From Paractinoplanes deccanensis (lineage in GTDB: Bacteria; Actinomycetota; Actinomycetes; Mycobacteriales; Micromonosporaceae): a stretch of 64,000 nt of DNA. Both the position numbers and the translations under genes were made by a program. The notes beneath the pieces are model-generated. The model did not search any database and was not told the origin of the DNA. It saw nothing but the letters and a program-made list of their open reading frames with translations. Location: contig NZ_BOMI01000186.1 in NCBI RefSeq assembly GCF_016862115.1, positions 45,558 through 109,557 on the forward strand, in the 5' to 3' direction. Shown here piece by piece: positions 25,507 through 33,910 of this stretch; position 1 is the stretch's first letter; each line of letters begins with the position of its first letter.

Positions 25507-25712
25507 CGCGGCGGAGATTCCCTTTCGGCCGCCGCAGGCCAGGGCTCTGCTGGCGGTGTTGCTGACGCGGGTCGGCCGGCCGGTGAGCATCGCCGAGATC
25601 GTCGACATCCTCTGGGGTCCGTCCGCGCCGGACACCGCCCCGAACGCCGTCCACGGGCACGTCAGCACCTTGCGCAGACTGCTGGAGCCGGGTCTGCCCG
25701 CGCGGGAGCGGG
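25507..25712 (+). pseudogene. SARP/AfsR-type regulator fragment
   Basis: Straight after the response regulator, one frame reads FRPPQARALLAVLLTRVGRP, then IAEIVDILWGPSAPDTAPNA and VHGHVSTLRRLLEPGL. This is the OmpR-like DNA-binding domain of SARP regulators up to the start of the transcriptional activation domain. It has no start codon of its own and breaks off near 25712. The stretch from there to 25840 contains no recognisable gene. It is probably what is left of a regulator lost at the edge of the oxalate island. Confidence 0.7.
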
Positions 25713-25840
25713 GCCGATCGGGGAGGAGAAGCTGTGGGAGGCGCTCTTGCCGCTGTCCGCGTCCAGGCGCAAGACGTCGCCGCCGGAGCCGCAGCCGGCG
25801 CTGCAACCGACGCTGAAGAGCCTGAACGAGCCCGACGGTG

Positions 25841-25869
25841 TTGCATACAGTATTCAGATGCCAGTATGG
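25841..25869. promoter_or_regulatory. GntR operator site A, upstream of the fds operon
   Basis: TTGCATACAGTATTC (25841-25855) is the reverse complement of GAATACTGTATGCAA and matches the island-wide motif ATACnGTATGCAAT. A weaker second copy (CCAGTATGG) follows at 25861-25869. It lies about 55-70 bases before the fdsG start. Confidence 0.75.
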
Positions 25870-25910
25870 TGGATGTCACTCGATCGATGTCGATGGGAGG
25901 CGGGATCGCC

Positions 25911-26387
25911 GTGGTCAGTCCTGGCACTTCGGTAACGGATCGGGTGCGTGCGCTGGTCGCGGCGCATCGTGGCGATCGGGGGGCACTTCTGCCGATCCTG
26001 CATCGGATACAGGCCGAGTTCGGCTACGTCGACTCCGACGTGGTGCCGGTGCTGGCGGCCGAGCTGAACATCTCCCGGGCCGACGTGCACGGGGTGGTGA
26101 CCTTCTACTCCGACTTCCGGTCCGAGCCCGCCGGCCGGACCGTGCTGAAGCTCTGCCGGGCCGAGGCCTGCCAGTCGGTGGGTGCGGAGCAACTGGTCGC
26201 GCACGCCGAGCGGGTGCTGGGCATCAAGACCGGCCAGACCACACCGGACGGCTCGGTGACGCTGGAGCAGGTGTTCTGCCTGGGCAACTGCGCGCTCGGC
26301 CCGGCCGGTCAGGTCAACGACCGCGTCCGGGGACGGCTCAGCCCGGCCCGGCTGGAGAGCCTGCTCAAAGGGGCGGCGAGCCGATGA
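25911..26387 (+). CDS. fdsG: NAD-dependent formate dehydrogenase, gamma subunit (NuoE-like)
   Basis: A 158-residue [2Fe-2S] thioredoxin-fold electron carrier of the soluble molybdenum formate dehydrogenase. The helical N-terminus contains LLPILHRIQAEFGYVDSDVV. The cluster ligands are in CRAEACQSVG and VFCLGNCALGP. GTG at 25911 is chosen for the GGGAGG ten bases upstream; ATG codons at 25887 and 25893 are in frame. It is the first gene of a six-gene operon and ends in an ATGA overlap with fdsB. In the complex it passes electrons between the FMN and iron-sulfur centres. Confidence 0.9.
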   Translation: MVSPGTSVTDRVRALVAAHRGDRGALLPILHRIQAEFGYVDSDVVPVLAAELNISRADVHGVVTFYSDFRSEPAGRTVLKLCRAEACQSVGAEQLVAHAERVLGIKTGQTTPDGSVTLEQVFCLGNCALGPAGQVNDRVRGRLSPARLESLLKGAASR

Positions 26388-28006
26388 CGACGACGGTTTA
26401 CGTGCCCCGGGACTCGGCCGCGCTGTCCCTCGGCGCCGACGAGGTCGCCGCCAACCTCGCGCAAGAGGCAGACCGGCCGATCCGCATCGTCCGGAACGGC
26501 TCGCACGGCATGCTCTGGCTGGAGCCGCTGGTCGAGGTGGTCACCGAGCGCGGCCGGATCGGGTACGGCCCGGTCGAGCCGGACGCGGTTGCCGGCCTCG
26601 TCGCGGCCGGCATGCTCGACGGCGCCGGCCACGAGCTGTGCCAGGGCGTGGTGGCGGAGCTTCCGTGGCTGCGCGACCAGACCCGGCTCTGCTTCGCCCG
26701 GGTCGGCGTGACCGATCCGCTGTCGCCCGAGGACTACGTGGCGCACGGCGGGCTCGCCGGGTTGCGCCGGGCGCTGCGACTGCCGCCGGCGGACGTGGTC
26801 GCCGAGGTCACCGAGTCGGGGCTGCGCGGGCGCGGCGGCGCGGGCTTCCCGGCCGGCATCAAGTGGAAGACCGTGGCCGGCACCCCGGGCCCGCTGAAGT
26901 TCGTCTGCTGCAACGCCGACGAGGGCGACAGCGGCACGTTCGCCGACCGGATGCTGATGGAGGGCGACCCGTTCACCCTCATCGAGGGGATGACGATCGC
27001 CGCGTACGCGGTCGGCGCCACCGAGGGCTACGTCTACATCCGCTCCGAGTACCCGGACGCCGTGCGCACGATGCGCGAGGCCATCGCGGTGGCCCGCGAG
27101 CAGGGCTGGCTGGGCGAGAACGTCCTCGGCGCCGGGCACACGTTCGACCTGTTCGTCCGGGTCGGCGCGGGCGCGTACATCTGCGGTGAGGAAACCGCGA
27201 TGCTGGAGAGCCTGGAGGGCAAGCGGGGCATGGTGCGGGCGAAGCCGCCCATCCCGGCGATCACCGGGCTGTTCGGCAAGCCGACGGTGGTGAACAACGT
27301 GCTGACGCTGGCCTCGGTCCCGGCGATCCTGGCCGGCGGCGCGGCGGCGTACCAGGCGCTCGGCGTCGAGCGGTCGCGCGGCACCCAGGTGTTCCAGCTG
27401 GCCGGCAACGTCGCCCGCGGCGGCATCTTCGAGACCGCGTTCGGCATGACGCTGCACGAGCTCGTGCACACCTACGGCGGCGGTACCCGCACCGGCCGCC
27501 CGGTCCGCGCGGTGCAGGTCGGCGGGCCGCTCGGGGCGTACCTGCCGGCGACCGGCCTCGACCTGCCGATGGAGTACGAGGCGTTCGCCGCCGCCGGCGC
27601 GATGCTCGGGCACGGCGGCGTCGTGGTCTTCGACGACACCGTGGACATGGCGTCGATGGCGCGCTTCGCGATGGAGTTCTGCGCCGAGGAGTCCTGCGGC
27701 AAGTGCACGCCCTGCCGGGTCGGCGCGGTGCGCGGCGTGGAGGTGATCGACAAGATCGTCGCGGGGCAGGACCCGGACGGCAACCTCGCCCTGCTGGGCG
27801 ATCTCTGCGAGCTGATGACCGAGGGGTCGCTGTGCGCGATGGGCGGCCTCACCCCGATGCCCGTACGCAGCGCCCTGCTGCATTTCGCCGACGACTTCGG
27901 CCCGAAACGAGCCGGCGACTTCGGCCCGAAACGAGCCGGCGACTTCGGCCCGAAACGAGCCGGCGACTTCGGCCCCGCGAGCCCGAATGGAGGAGGCCAC
28001 CGATGA
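26384..28006 (+). CDS. fdsB: NAD-dependent formate dehydrogenase, beta subunit (NuoF-like)
   Basis: A 540-residue diaphorase subunit. The N-terminal 120 residues are a thioredoxin-like extension typical of FdsB. The FMN/NADH-binding domain follows (GLRGRGGAGFPAGIKW, CNADEGDSGTFADR, ICGEETAMLESLEG), then the [4Fe-4S] motif ESCGKCTPCRVG. It reduces NAD+ with electrons from formate. The extreme C-terminus carries three copies of the octapeptide DFGPKRAG, from a 24-base DNA repeat, which is not part of the family fold. ATGA overlaps link it to fdsG and fdsA. Confidence 0.95.
   Translation: MTTTVYVPRDSAALSLGADEVAANLAQEADRPIRIVRNGSHGMLWLEPLVEVVTERGRIGYGPVEPDAVAGLVAAGMLDGAGHELCQGVVAELPWLRDQTRLCFARVGVTDPLSPEDYVAHGGLAGLRRALRLPPADVVAEVTESGLRGRGGAGFPAGIKWKTVAGTPGPLKFVCCNADEGDSGTFADRMLMEGDPFTLIEGMTIAAYAVGATEGYVYIRSEYPDAVRTMREAIAVAREQGWLGENVLGAGHTFDLFVRVGAGAYICGEETAMLESLEGKRGMVRAKPPIPAITGLFGKPTVVNNVLTLASVPAILAGGAAAYQALGVERSRGTQVFQLAGNVARGGIFETAFGMTLHELVHTYGGGTRTGRPVRAVQVGGPLGAYLPATGLDLPMEYEAFAAAGAMLGHGGVVVFDDTVDMASMARFAMEFCAEESCGKCTPCRVGAVRGVEVIDKIVAGQDPDGNLALLGDLCELMTEGSLCAMGGLTPMPVRSALLHFADDFGPKRAGDFGPKRAGDFGPKRAGDFGPASPNGGGHR
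27893..27975. repeat. 24-base tandem repeat at the 3' end of fdsB
   Basis: The unit GACTTCGGCCCGAAACGAGC-CGGC occurs three times exactly (27893-27916, 27917-27940, 27941-27964), plus an 11-base partial copy. It encodes DFGPKRAG in frame. Because 24 is a multiple of three, copy-number change alters only tail length. It ends 28 bases before the fdsA start. Confidence 0.95.
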
Positions 28007-30804
28007 GCCTGCTGAAGGAACCCGACCTCGGCACCCCGGCCAAGCCCGGCCCGGCGACGGTGTCGCTCGAGGTGGACGGCCTGCCGGTGACCGTGCCCGA
28101 GGGCACCTCGGTGATGCGGGCGGCGGGGCTGTGCGGGATCGACGTCCCGAAGCTCTGCGCCACCGACAGCCTGGAGGCGTTCGGCTCGTGCCGGCTCTGC
28201 CTCGTCGAGATCGACGGCCGGCGCGGCACCCCGGCCTCCTGCACCACGCCGGTCGCCGAGGGCATGCGGGTCAGCACCCAGACGCCGAAGCTCGCCAAGC
28301 TCCGGCAGGGCGTGATGGAGCTGTACATCTCCGACCATCCGCTGGACTGCCTCACCTGTTCCGCCAACGGCGACTGCGAGTTGCAGGACATGTCCGGCGC
28401 GGTCGGCCTGCGGCAGGTCCGCTACGGCTACGACGGCGCCAACCATCTCGACGAGAAGACCGACTCCAGCAACCCGTACTTCGACTTCGACGCCTCCAAG
28501 TGCATCTCCTGCTCCCGGTGCGTGCGGGCCTGCGGCGAGGTGCAGGGGACGTTCGCGCTGACCATCGAGGGCCGCGGCTTCGGCTCGAAGGTCTCGGCCG
28601 GCGGCACCGACTTCATGAGCTCCGAGTGCGTCTCCTGCGGCGCCTGCGTGCAGGCCTGCCCGACGGCGACGTTGCAGGAGAAGTCGGTGATCCAGCTCGG
28701 GATGCCGAGCCGGAGCGTCATCACCACCTGCGCGTACTGCGGGGTCGGCTGCTCGTTCAAGGCCGAGCTGCGCGGGGCCGAGCTGGTCCGGATGGTGCCC
28801 TACAAGGACGGCGGCGCCAACGAGGGGCACTCCTGCGTCAAGGGGCGTTTCGCCTTCGGCTACGCCACCCATCCCGACCGGGTGCTCACGCCGATGGTCC
28901 GCGAGAAGATCACCGACGAGTGGCAGCCGGTCGACTGGGACACCGCCATCGCGTTCACGGCGGCCCGGCTGCGCGACATCCAGTCCCGGCACGGCGTCGG
29001 CGCGATCGGCGGCATCACCTCCTCACGCACCACCAACGAGGAGGTGTACGTGGTGCAGAAGATGATCCGCGCCGCGTTCGGCAACAACAACGTGGACACC
29101 TGTGCCCGGGTCTGCCACTCGCCGACCGGGTACGGCCTGAAGCAGACCTTCGGCACCTCGGCCGGAACCCAGGACTTCCGGTCGGTCGCCCAGTCCGACG
29201 TGATCATGGTGATCGGCGCGAACCCCACCGACGGGCACCCGGTGTTCGCGTCCCGGATGAAGCGCCGGCTCCGCGAGGGCGCCAAGCTGATCGTGATCGA
29301 CCCGCGCCGGATCGACCTGGTCCGCTCGCCGCACATCGAAGCCGCGCACCACCTCCAGCTCGCGCCCGGCACCAACGTGGCCGTGGTGAACGCGCTGGCC
29401 CACGTCGTGCTGACCGAGGGGCTGGTGGACCGGTCGTTCGTCGGCGAGCGCTGCGAGGACTTCGACGACTGGGCCGAGTTCATCGCCCGGCCGGAGAACA
29501 GCCCGGAGGCGGTCGAGGAGCTCACCGGGGTGCCGGCCGAGGAGGTCCGGGCGGCGGCACGGCTCTTCGCCACCGGCGGCAACGGCGCGATCTACTACGG
29601 GCTCGGCGTCACCGAGCACAGCCAGGGCTCCACCATGGTGATGGGCATGGCGAACCTCGCGATGGCGACCGGCAACATCGGCCGGGAGGGCGTCGGGGTC
29701 AACCCGCTGCGCGGCCAGAACAACGTGCAGGGCTCCTGCGACATGGGCTCGTTCCCGCACGAGCTGCCCGGCTACCGGCACATCTCCGACGACGTCGTCC
29801 GCGGCGTGTTCGAGAACATGTGGGGCAGCACCCTCCAGGCCGAGCCGGGCCTGCGGATCCCGAACATGTTCGACGCCGCCATCGAGGGCAGCTTCCGGGC
29901 GCTCTACGTGCAGGGCGAGGACATCGCGCAGTCCGACCCGAACATCAACCACGTGCACGCCGCGCTGCGGGCGCTCGACCTGGTCGTCGTCCAGGACCTG
30001 TTCCTCAACGAGACGGCCAAGTTCGCCCACGTCTTCCTGCCCGGCACCTCCTTCCTGGAGAAGGACGGCACGTTCACCAACGCCGAGCGCCGGATCAACC
30101 GGGTCCGCCCGGTGATGGCGCCCAAGACCGGCAAGCACGAGTGGCAGATCGTCGCGGAGATCGCCGAGGCGATGGGCTACCCGATGCGCTACGACCACCC
30201 GAGCCAGATCATGGACGAGATCGCCGCGCTCACGCCGACCTTCGCCGGGGTTTCCTTCGACAAGCTCGACAAGCTCGGCAGCGTGCAGTGGCCGTGCAAC
30301 GACAACGCGCCCGAGGGCACGCCGATCATGCACAGGGACGGCTTCGTCCGGGGCAAGGGCCGCTTCGTGCGTACGCCGTTCGTGCCGACCCGCGAGCGCA
30401 GCACCCGCAAGTACCCGCTGATCCTGACGACCGGCCGGATCCTCAGCCAGTACAACGTCGGGGCGCAGACCCGGCGTACCGCGAACGTGGCCTGGCACCC
30501 CGAGGACGTCCTCGAGATCCATCCGCATGACGCGGAGGTGCGGGGCATCAACGACGGTGACGAGGTCGTGCTGAGCAGCCGGGTCGGTGCCACCACGCTG
30601 CGCGCGGTGCTCGCCGACCGGATGCCGGTCGGCGTCGTCTACACCACCTTCCACCATCCGGTGACCGGGGCGAACGTGGTCACCACGGAGAACTCCGACT
30701 GGGCGACCAACTGCCCGGAGTACAAGGTGACGGCGGTGCAGGTCGGTCTCAAGGCCGCACCGCGACCGGCCGAGGCACTGCGGTCGGCGATGGCGGCCGA
30801 GTGA
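28003..30804 (+). CDS. fdsA: NAD-dependent formate dehydrogenase, catalytic alpha subunit
   Basis: A 933-residue molybdenum enzyme oxidising formate to CO2. The N-terminal NuoG-like part has a [2Fe-2S] site (CGIDVPKLC, GSCRLC), a His-Cys3 cluster (HPLDCLTCSANGDC) and ferredoxin-like CISCSRCVRAC and CVSCGACVQACP. The bis-MGD catalytic part starts at CAYCGVGC. The Mo-ligand Cys371 and His372 lie in TCARVCHSPTG; it is Cys, not selenocysteine. The C-terminal domain holds LTTGRILSQYNVGAQTRR. GGAGGAGG precedes the ATG, which overlaps the fdsB stop. The order G-B-A-D matches soluble oxygen-tolerant formate dehydrogenases. Confidence 0.96.
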   Translation: MSLLKEPDLGTPAKPGPATVSLEVDGLPVTVPEGTSVMRAAGLCGIDVPKLCATDSLEAFGSCRLCLVEIDGRRGTPASCTTPVAEGMRVSTQTPKLAKLRQGVMELYISDHPLDCLTCSANGDCELQDMSGAVGLRQVRYGYDGANHLDEKTDSSNPYFDFDASKCISCSRCVRACGEVQGTFALTIEGRGFGSKVSAGGTDFMSSECVSCGACVQACPTATLQEKSVIQLGMPSRSVITTCAYCGVGCSFKAELRGAELVRMVPYKDGGANEGHSCVKGRFAFGYATHPDRVLTPMVREKITDEWQPVDWDTAIAFTAARLRDIQSRHGVGAIGGITSSRTTNEEVYVVQKMIRAAFGNNNVDTCARVCHSPTGYGLKQTFGTSAGTQDFRSVAQSDVIMVIGANPTDGHPVFASRMKRRLREGAKLIVIDPRRIDLVRSPHIEAAHHLQLAPGTNVAVVNALAHVVLTEGLVDRSFVGERCEDFDDWAEFIARPENSPEAVEELTGVPAEEVRAAARLFATGGNGAIYYGLGVTEHSQGSTMVMGMANLAMATGNIGREGVGVNPLRGQNNVQGSCDMGSFPHELPGYRHISDDVVRGVFENMWGSTLQAEPGLRIPNMFDAAIEGSFRALYVQGEDIAQSDPNINHVHAALRALDLVVVQDLFLNETAKFAHVFLPGTSFLEKDGTFTNAERRINRVRPVMAPKTGKHEWQIVAEIAEAMGYPMRYDHPSQIMDEIAALTPTFAGVSFDKLDKLGSVQWPCNDNAPEGTPIMHRDGFVRGKGRFVRTPFVPTRERSTRKYPLILTTGRILSQYNVGAQTRRTANVAWHPEDVLEIHPHDAEVRGINDGDEVVLSSRVGATTLRAVLADRMPVGVVYTTFHHPVTGANVVTTENSDWATNCPEYKVTAVQVGLKAAPRPAEALRSAMAAE

Positions 30805-31007
30805 TGTCCCCGCAGGTCCGGATGATCAACGACATCGCCGTCCAGTTCCGGCACCAGGCGCCGGACGCGGCCGCGGCGGCCATCGCGGAGCACGTCCGGG
30901 CGTTCTGGGACCCGCGGATGCGCGCCGAGCTGATGCGCCGGGTCGAGTCCGAGCCCCAGGGCCTGGACCCGCTCGCCCTGGCCGCCGCCCGGCTGTTGTC
31001 GACCTAG
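30804..31007 (+). CDS. fdsD: Formate dehydrogenase delta subunit (FdsD-like)
   Basis: A 67-residue helical protein (VRMINDIAVQFRHQAPDAAA, IAEHVRAFWDPRMRAELMRR). FdsD proteins are small subunits needed for assembly or stability of NAD-linked formate dehydrogenases. The MINDIA..F and FWDPRMR blocks are typical of the family. The ATG shares one base with the fdsA stop (TGATG), so translation is coupled. Confidence 0.88.
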   Translation: MSPQVRMINDIAVQFRHQAPDAAAAAIAEHVRAFWDPRMRAELMRRVESEPQGLDPLALAAARLLST

Positions 31008-31022
31008 TCCTGAGGAGAGCCC

Positions 31023-31832
31023 GTGCGCTACGACGTGAACTGCTCGATCCTGTTCACCGAGCTGCCCCTGCTGGAGCGGCCGGCGGCGGCGAAGGCGGCC
31101 GGATTCGACGCTGTCGAGTTCTGGTGGCCGTTCGCCGAGGCGGTCCCGCCGGCCTCCGAGGTGGACGCCTTCCTCGACGCCCTCGGCGACGCCGGCGTCC
31201 AGCTCGTCGGCCTCAACTTCTTCGCCGGCGACATGCCCGGCGGCGACCGGGGGCTGGTGTCCTGGCCGTCCCGCTCGGCCGAGTTCCGCGACAACGTCGA
31301 ACTGGTCACCGGGATCGGCGCCGCCACCGGGTGCCGGTCCTTCAACGCCCTGTACGGCAACCGGATCGCCTACATCGACCGCGAGGTCCAGGAGGAGACG
31401 GCGGTGGCGAACCTGGCCTTCGCGGCGGCGGCCATCGACCGGATCGGGGGGACGGTGCTGGTCGAGGCGGTGAGCGGGCCGCATCCGTACCCGTTGCGCA
31501 CCGCCGCCGACGTCGTCTCGGTGCTGGACCGGGTGCGTGCCGAGCGCGGATCCGGCAACCTGGCGTTCCTCGCCGACCTCTATCACCTGACCGTGAACGG
31601 CGACGACGTGGCCAAGGTCCTCGAGGAGCACGCCGAGCGGATCGGGCACGTGCAGATCGCCGACGCCCCGGGCCGGCACGAGCCGGGCACCGGCGACATC
31701 GGCCTCGACGGCCACCTGAGCCGGCTCGACCAGGCCGGATACCAGGGCTGGGTGGGCCTGGAGTACGTCCCGAGCGGACCGAGCGCCCTGAGCTTCGACT
31801 GGCTGCCCCGCGACCTGCGAAGGGAACACTGA
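31023..31832 (+). CDS. hyi: Hydroxypyruvate isomerase
   Basis: A 269-residue TIM-barrel (xylose-isomerase-like) enzyme interconverting hydroxypyruvate and tartronate semialdehyde. Marks include the N-terminal YDVNCSILFTELPLLERPAA, VELVEFWWP-like AVEFWWPF, GLNFFAGDMPGGDRGLV, the metal-ligand region TVLVEAVSG and FLADLYHLT. GTG is the start, with TGAGGAG upstream. It stands directly before glxR in the fds operon, so the glyoxylate assimilation branch is co-transcribed with formate oxidation. Confidence 0.92.
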   Translation: MRYDVNCSILFTELPLLERPAAAKAAGFDAVEFWWPFAEAVPPASEVDAFLDALGDAGVQLVGLNFFAGDMPGGDRGLVSWPSRSAEFRDNVELVTGIGAATGCRSFNALYGNRIAYIDREVQEETAVANLAFAAAAIDRIGGTVLVEAVSGPHPYPLRTAADVVSVLDRVRAERGSGNLAFLADLYHLTVNGDDVAKVLEEHAERIGHVQIADAPGRHEPGTGDIGLDGHLSRLDQAGYQGWVGLEYVPSGPSALSFDWLPRDLRREH

Positions 31833-31833
31833 C

Positions 31834-32718
31834 ATGACGACCGTCGGTTTCATCGGACTCGGCATCATGGGCGGCCCGATGGCCGTCAACCTGGCCAAGG
31901 CGGGATACGACGTCCTCGGCTACGACGTCACCGCGGCCCGCACCGAGATGCTGGCCCGGGCCGGTGGCCGGGCCGCCGCCGGGGTCGCGGAGGCGGTGCA
32001 GAAGGCGGACGTCGTCGTCACGATGGTGCGCGACTCGGCGGACGTCGAGGCGGTCGCCCTCGGCGAGGACGGCATTCTGGCCAACGCGCGGGCGGGTCAG
32101 CTCTACATCGACATGAGCAGCATCTCGCCCACGACCTCCCGCGCCGTCGCCGAGGCGGCGAGACCTCTGGGGGTACGGGTGCTCGACGCCCCGGTCAGCG
32201 GCGGCGAGCCGGGCGCGATCGAGGGCAGTCTGTCCATCATGGTCGGCGGCGGCGCCGAGGACTTCGAGGCGGCGCTGCCGGTCCTGGAGGTGCTCGGCGC
32301 GACAGTGGTGCACGTCGGCCCGCACGGCGCCGGCCAGACGGTGAAGGCGGCCAACCAGCTCATCGTGGCCGGCACCATCGAGCTCGTCGCCGAGGCGATC
32401 GTCTTCCTCGAGGCGTACGGGGTGGACACCGGCGCCGCGGTCCGGGTGCTGGCCGGCGGCCTGGCCGGCAACCGGATCCTGGACCGCAAGGCGGCCGGGA
32501 TGCTGGCCCGGCGCTTCGAGCCCGGCTTCCGGATCGACCTGCACCACAAGGACATGGGCATCGTCACCTCGGCGGCCCGGGAGGCCGGCGTGGTCATCCC
32601 GCTCGGGTCGGCGGTGGCGCAACTGATCGCCGCGCTGAAGGCGCAGGGCGACGGCGGCCTCGACCACAGCGCGCTGCTGAAGCTGGTCGAGCAGCTGTCC
32701 GGCCGTGCCTCACGGTGA
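31834..32718 (+). CDS. glxR: 2-hydroxy-3-oxopropionate (tartronate semialdehyde) reductase
   Basis: A 294-residue beta-hydroxyacid dehydrogenase that reduces tartronate semialdehyde to glycerate. It has the Rossmann motif GFIGLGIMGGPMAVNLAKAG, the substrate-binding DAPVSGGEPGAIEG, the catalytic Lys region GAGQTVKAANQLIVAG and the C-terminal KDMGIVTSAAREAGV. Only two bases separate it from hyi. Its 3' end overlaps the convergent moeA gene by nine bases. No glycerate kinase is in the window. Confidence 0.93.
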   Translation: MTTVGFIGLGIMGGPMAVNLAKAGYDVLGYDVTAARTEMLARAGGRAAAGVAEAVQKADVVVTMVRDSADVEAVALGEDGILANARAGQLYIDMSSISPTTSRAVAEAARPLGVRVLDAPVSGGEPGAIEGSLSIMVGGGAEDFEAALPVLEVLGATVVHVGPHGAGQTVKAANQLIVAGTIELVAEAIVFLEAYGVDTGAAVRVLAGGLAGNRILDRKAAGMLARRFEPGFRIDLHHKDMGIVTSAAREAGVVIPLGSAVAQLIAALKAQGDGGLDHSALLKLVEQLSGRASR

Positions 32719-33858
32719 CAGCGGAAGCAGCTCGACCTCGCCGCCGGTCCACCCCGGCGGCACGACCGCGAGCGCGTCCGCCGCGGCGGCGCCCCGCAGC
32801 GATCCGGGGCGGTCGTGGCCCACGGGCAGGGCCCGCGATCCGGAGAGGGCCACTGGCACCAGCCGGGTGTCCCGCTCGTGCGGTGCCACCGGCCCGGCTA
32901 GCCTGGCGGTCAGCACCGGCGGCTCGCCGCGGCCGGCCAGCCGGCCGAGCAGCGGGCACAGCAGAGTGAGGGCGGCGACCAGAGCCGCGTACGGGTTGCC
33001 GGGCAGGCCGACCACGAACCGTCCGTCCGGCAGCACCGCGAGGAGCTGCGGGTGACCCGGCCGGCAGGCGACGCCCCGGACCGGAACCCGCGCGCCGAGG
33101 GTGTCGAGGGCGCCCCGCAGGTGGTCGGCCGCGCCGGCCGAGGTGGCCCCGCAGACCACCAGCACCTCGGCATCGGGGCGGTGCAGCGCGTCGACCAGGG
33201 CCGCGTGCCGGTCGGTGACCCGGGCCGTCCAGGCCGGGTCGGCGCCGGCGGCCCGGATCAGGCCGGGCAGCATCGGCCCGATGGCGTCGCGGACCTGCCC
33301 GGCCGCCGGGATCCCGGACGTGCGCAGCTCGGCGCCAGTGACCACCATCGCGGCCCGTGGCCGCCGGTGCACGGGCAGCGTGTCGTGTCCCAGGCCGGCG
33401 GCCAGGCCCAGCACGGCGGAGGTGACGACCGTGCCGGCGGCCAGCACCTCCTGGCCGGCCGGGCAGTCCTCGCCCCGGCGGCGGATGTGCCGGCCGGGGG
33501 AGAGCCGGCCGGTCACCGTGCGGCCCGTGCGGGTGGACTGCTCGTAGGGCAGCACCGCGTCGGCGCCGGCCGGCACCAGCGCGCCGGTGCCGATCTCCAT
33601 CGCCTGCCCGGGCGAGAGCGGCGCGGGCGGGTCCGCGTCGCCGGCGAGGATCCGCCCGGCGAGATGCCACGGGCCGATGCCCGCGACGGCGTACCCGTCC
33701 ATGGCGGCCGCGTCGTAGGCGGGCAGGGGAGAGAGCGCGACCAGCGGTTTCGCGAGCGCGCAGCCGGCCGCCTCGCCGAGCGGCACCTCCACCGCGGGCA
33801 GCGGGCCGCCCGCCTCGCGAGCACACTGCCGGGCCTGGTGCCAGCCGGTGGCGTTCAT
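32710..33858 (-). CDS. moeA: Molybdopterin molybdenumtransferase MoeA
   Basis: A 382-residue enzyme that inserts molybdate into adenylated molybdopterin, needed for the formate dehydrogenase cofactor. Marks are YDAAAMDGYAVAG, the GDADPPAPLSPGQAMEIGTG stretch, ADAVLPYEQS and the molybdopterin-binding FVVGLPGNPYAALVA. The ATG at 33858 is preferred because GGAGG is 9 bases upstream; the alternative ATG at 33867 abuts that site. It is divergent from the oxalate/formate transporter across operator site B, tying cofactor supply to oxalate use. Confidence 0.93.
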   Translation of the reverse strand: MNATGWHQARQCAREAGGPLPAVEVPLGEAAGCALAKPLVALSPLPAYDAAAMDGYAVAGIGPWHLAGRILAGDADPPAPLSPGQAMEIGTGALVPAGADAVLPYEQSTRTGRTVTGRLSPGRHIRRRGEDCPAGQEVLAAGTVVTSAVLGLAAGLGHDTLPVHRRPRAAMVVTGAELRTSGIPAAGQVRDAIGPMLPGLIRAAGADPAWTARVTDRHAALVDALHRPDAEVLVVCGATSAGAADHLRGALDTLGARVPVRGVACRPGHPQLLAVLPDGRFVVGLPGNPYAALVAALTLLCPLLGRLAGRGEPPVLTARLAGPVAPHERDTRLVPVALSGSRALPVGHDRPGSLRGAAAADALAVVPPGWTGGEVELLPLSP

Positions 33859-33860
33859 GG

Positions 33861-33884
33861 TATGCATCCTCCATACTGTATACG
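33861..33884. promoter_or_regulatory. GntR operator site B, between moeA and the MFS transporter
   Basis: CATACTGTATAC (33872-33883) with ATACTGTAT as a perfect palindrome, preceded by TATGCAT. Read on the minus strand it gives ATACAGTATGG, matching the island motif. It covers the moeA leader and lies about 30 bases before the transporter start, so one site could control both genes. Confidence 0.72.
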
Positions 33885-33910
33885 ATAGTCGGCTCGGTCG
33901 GAGGTGCCAG

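Noticed and set aside
27893..27975. CRISPR-like array
   Set aside because: The 24-base units are directly adjacent without spacers and encode an in-frame peptide repeat.
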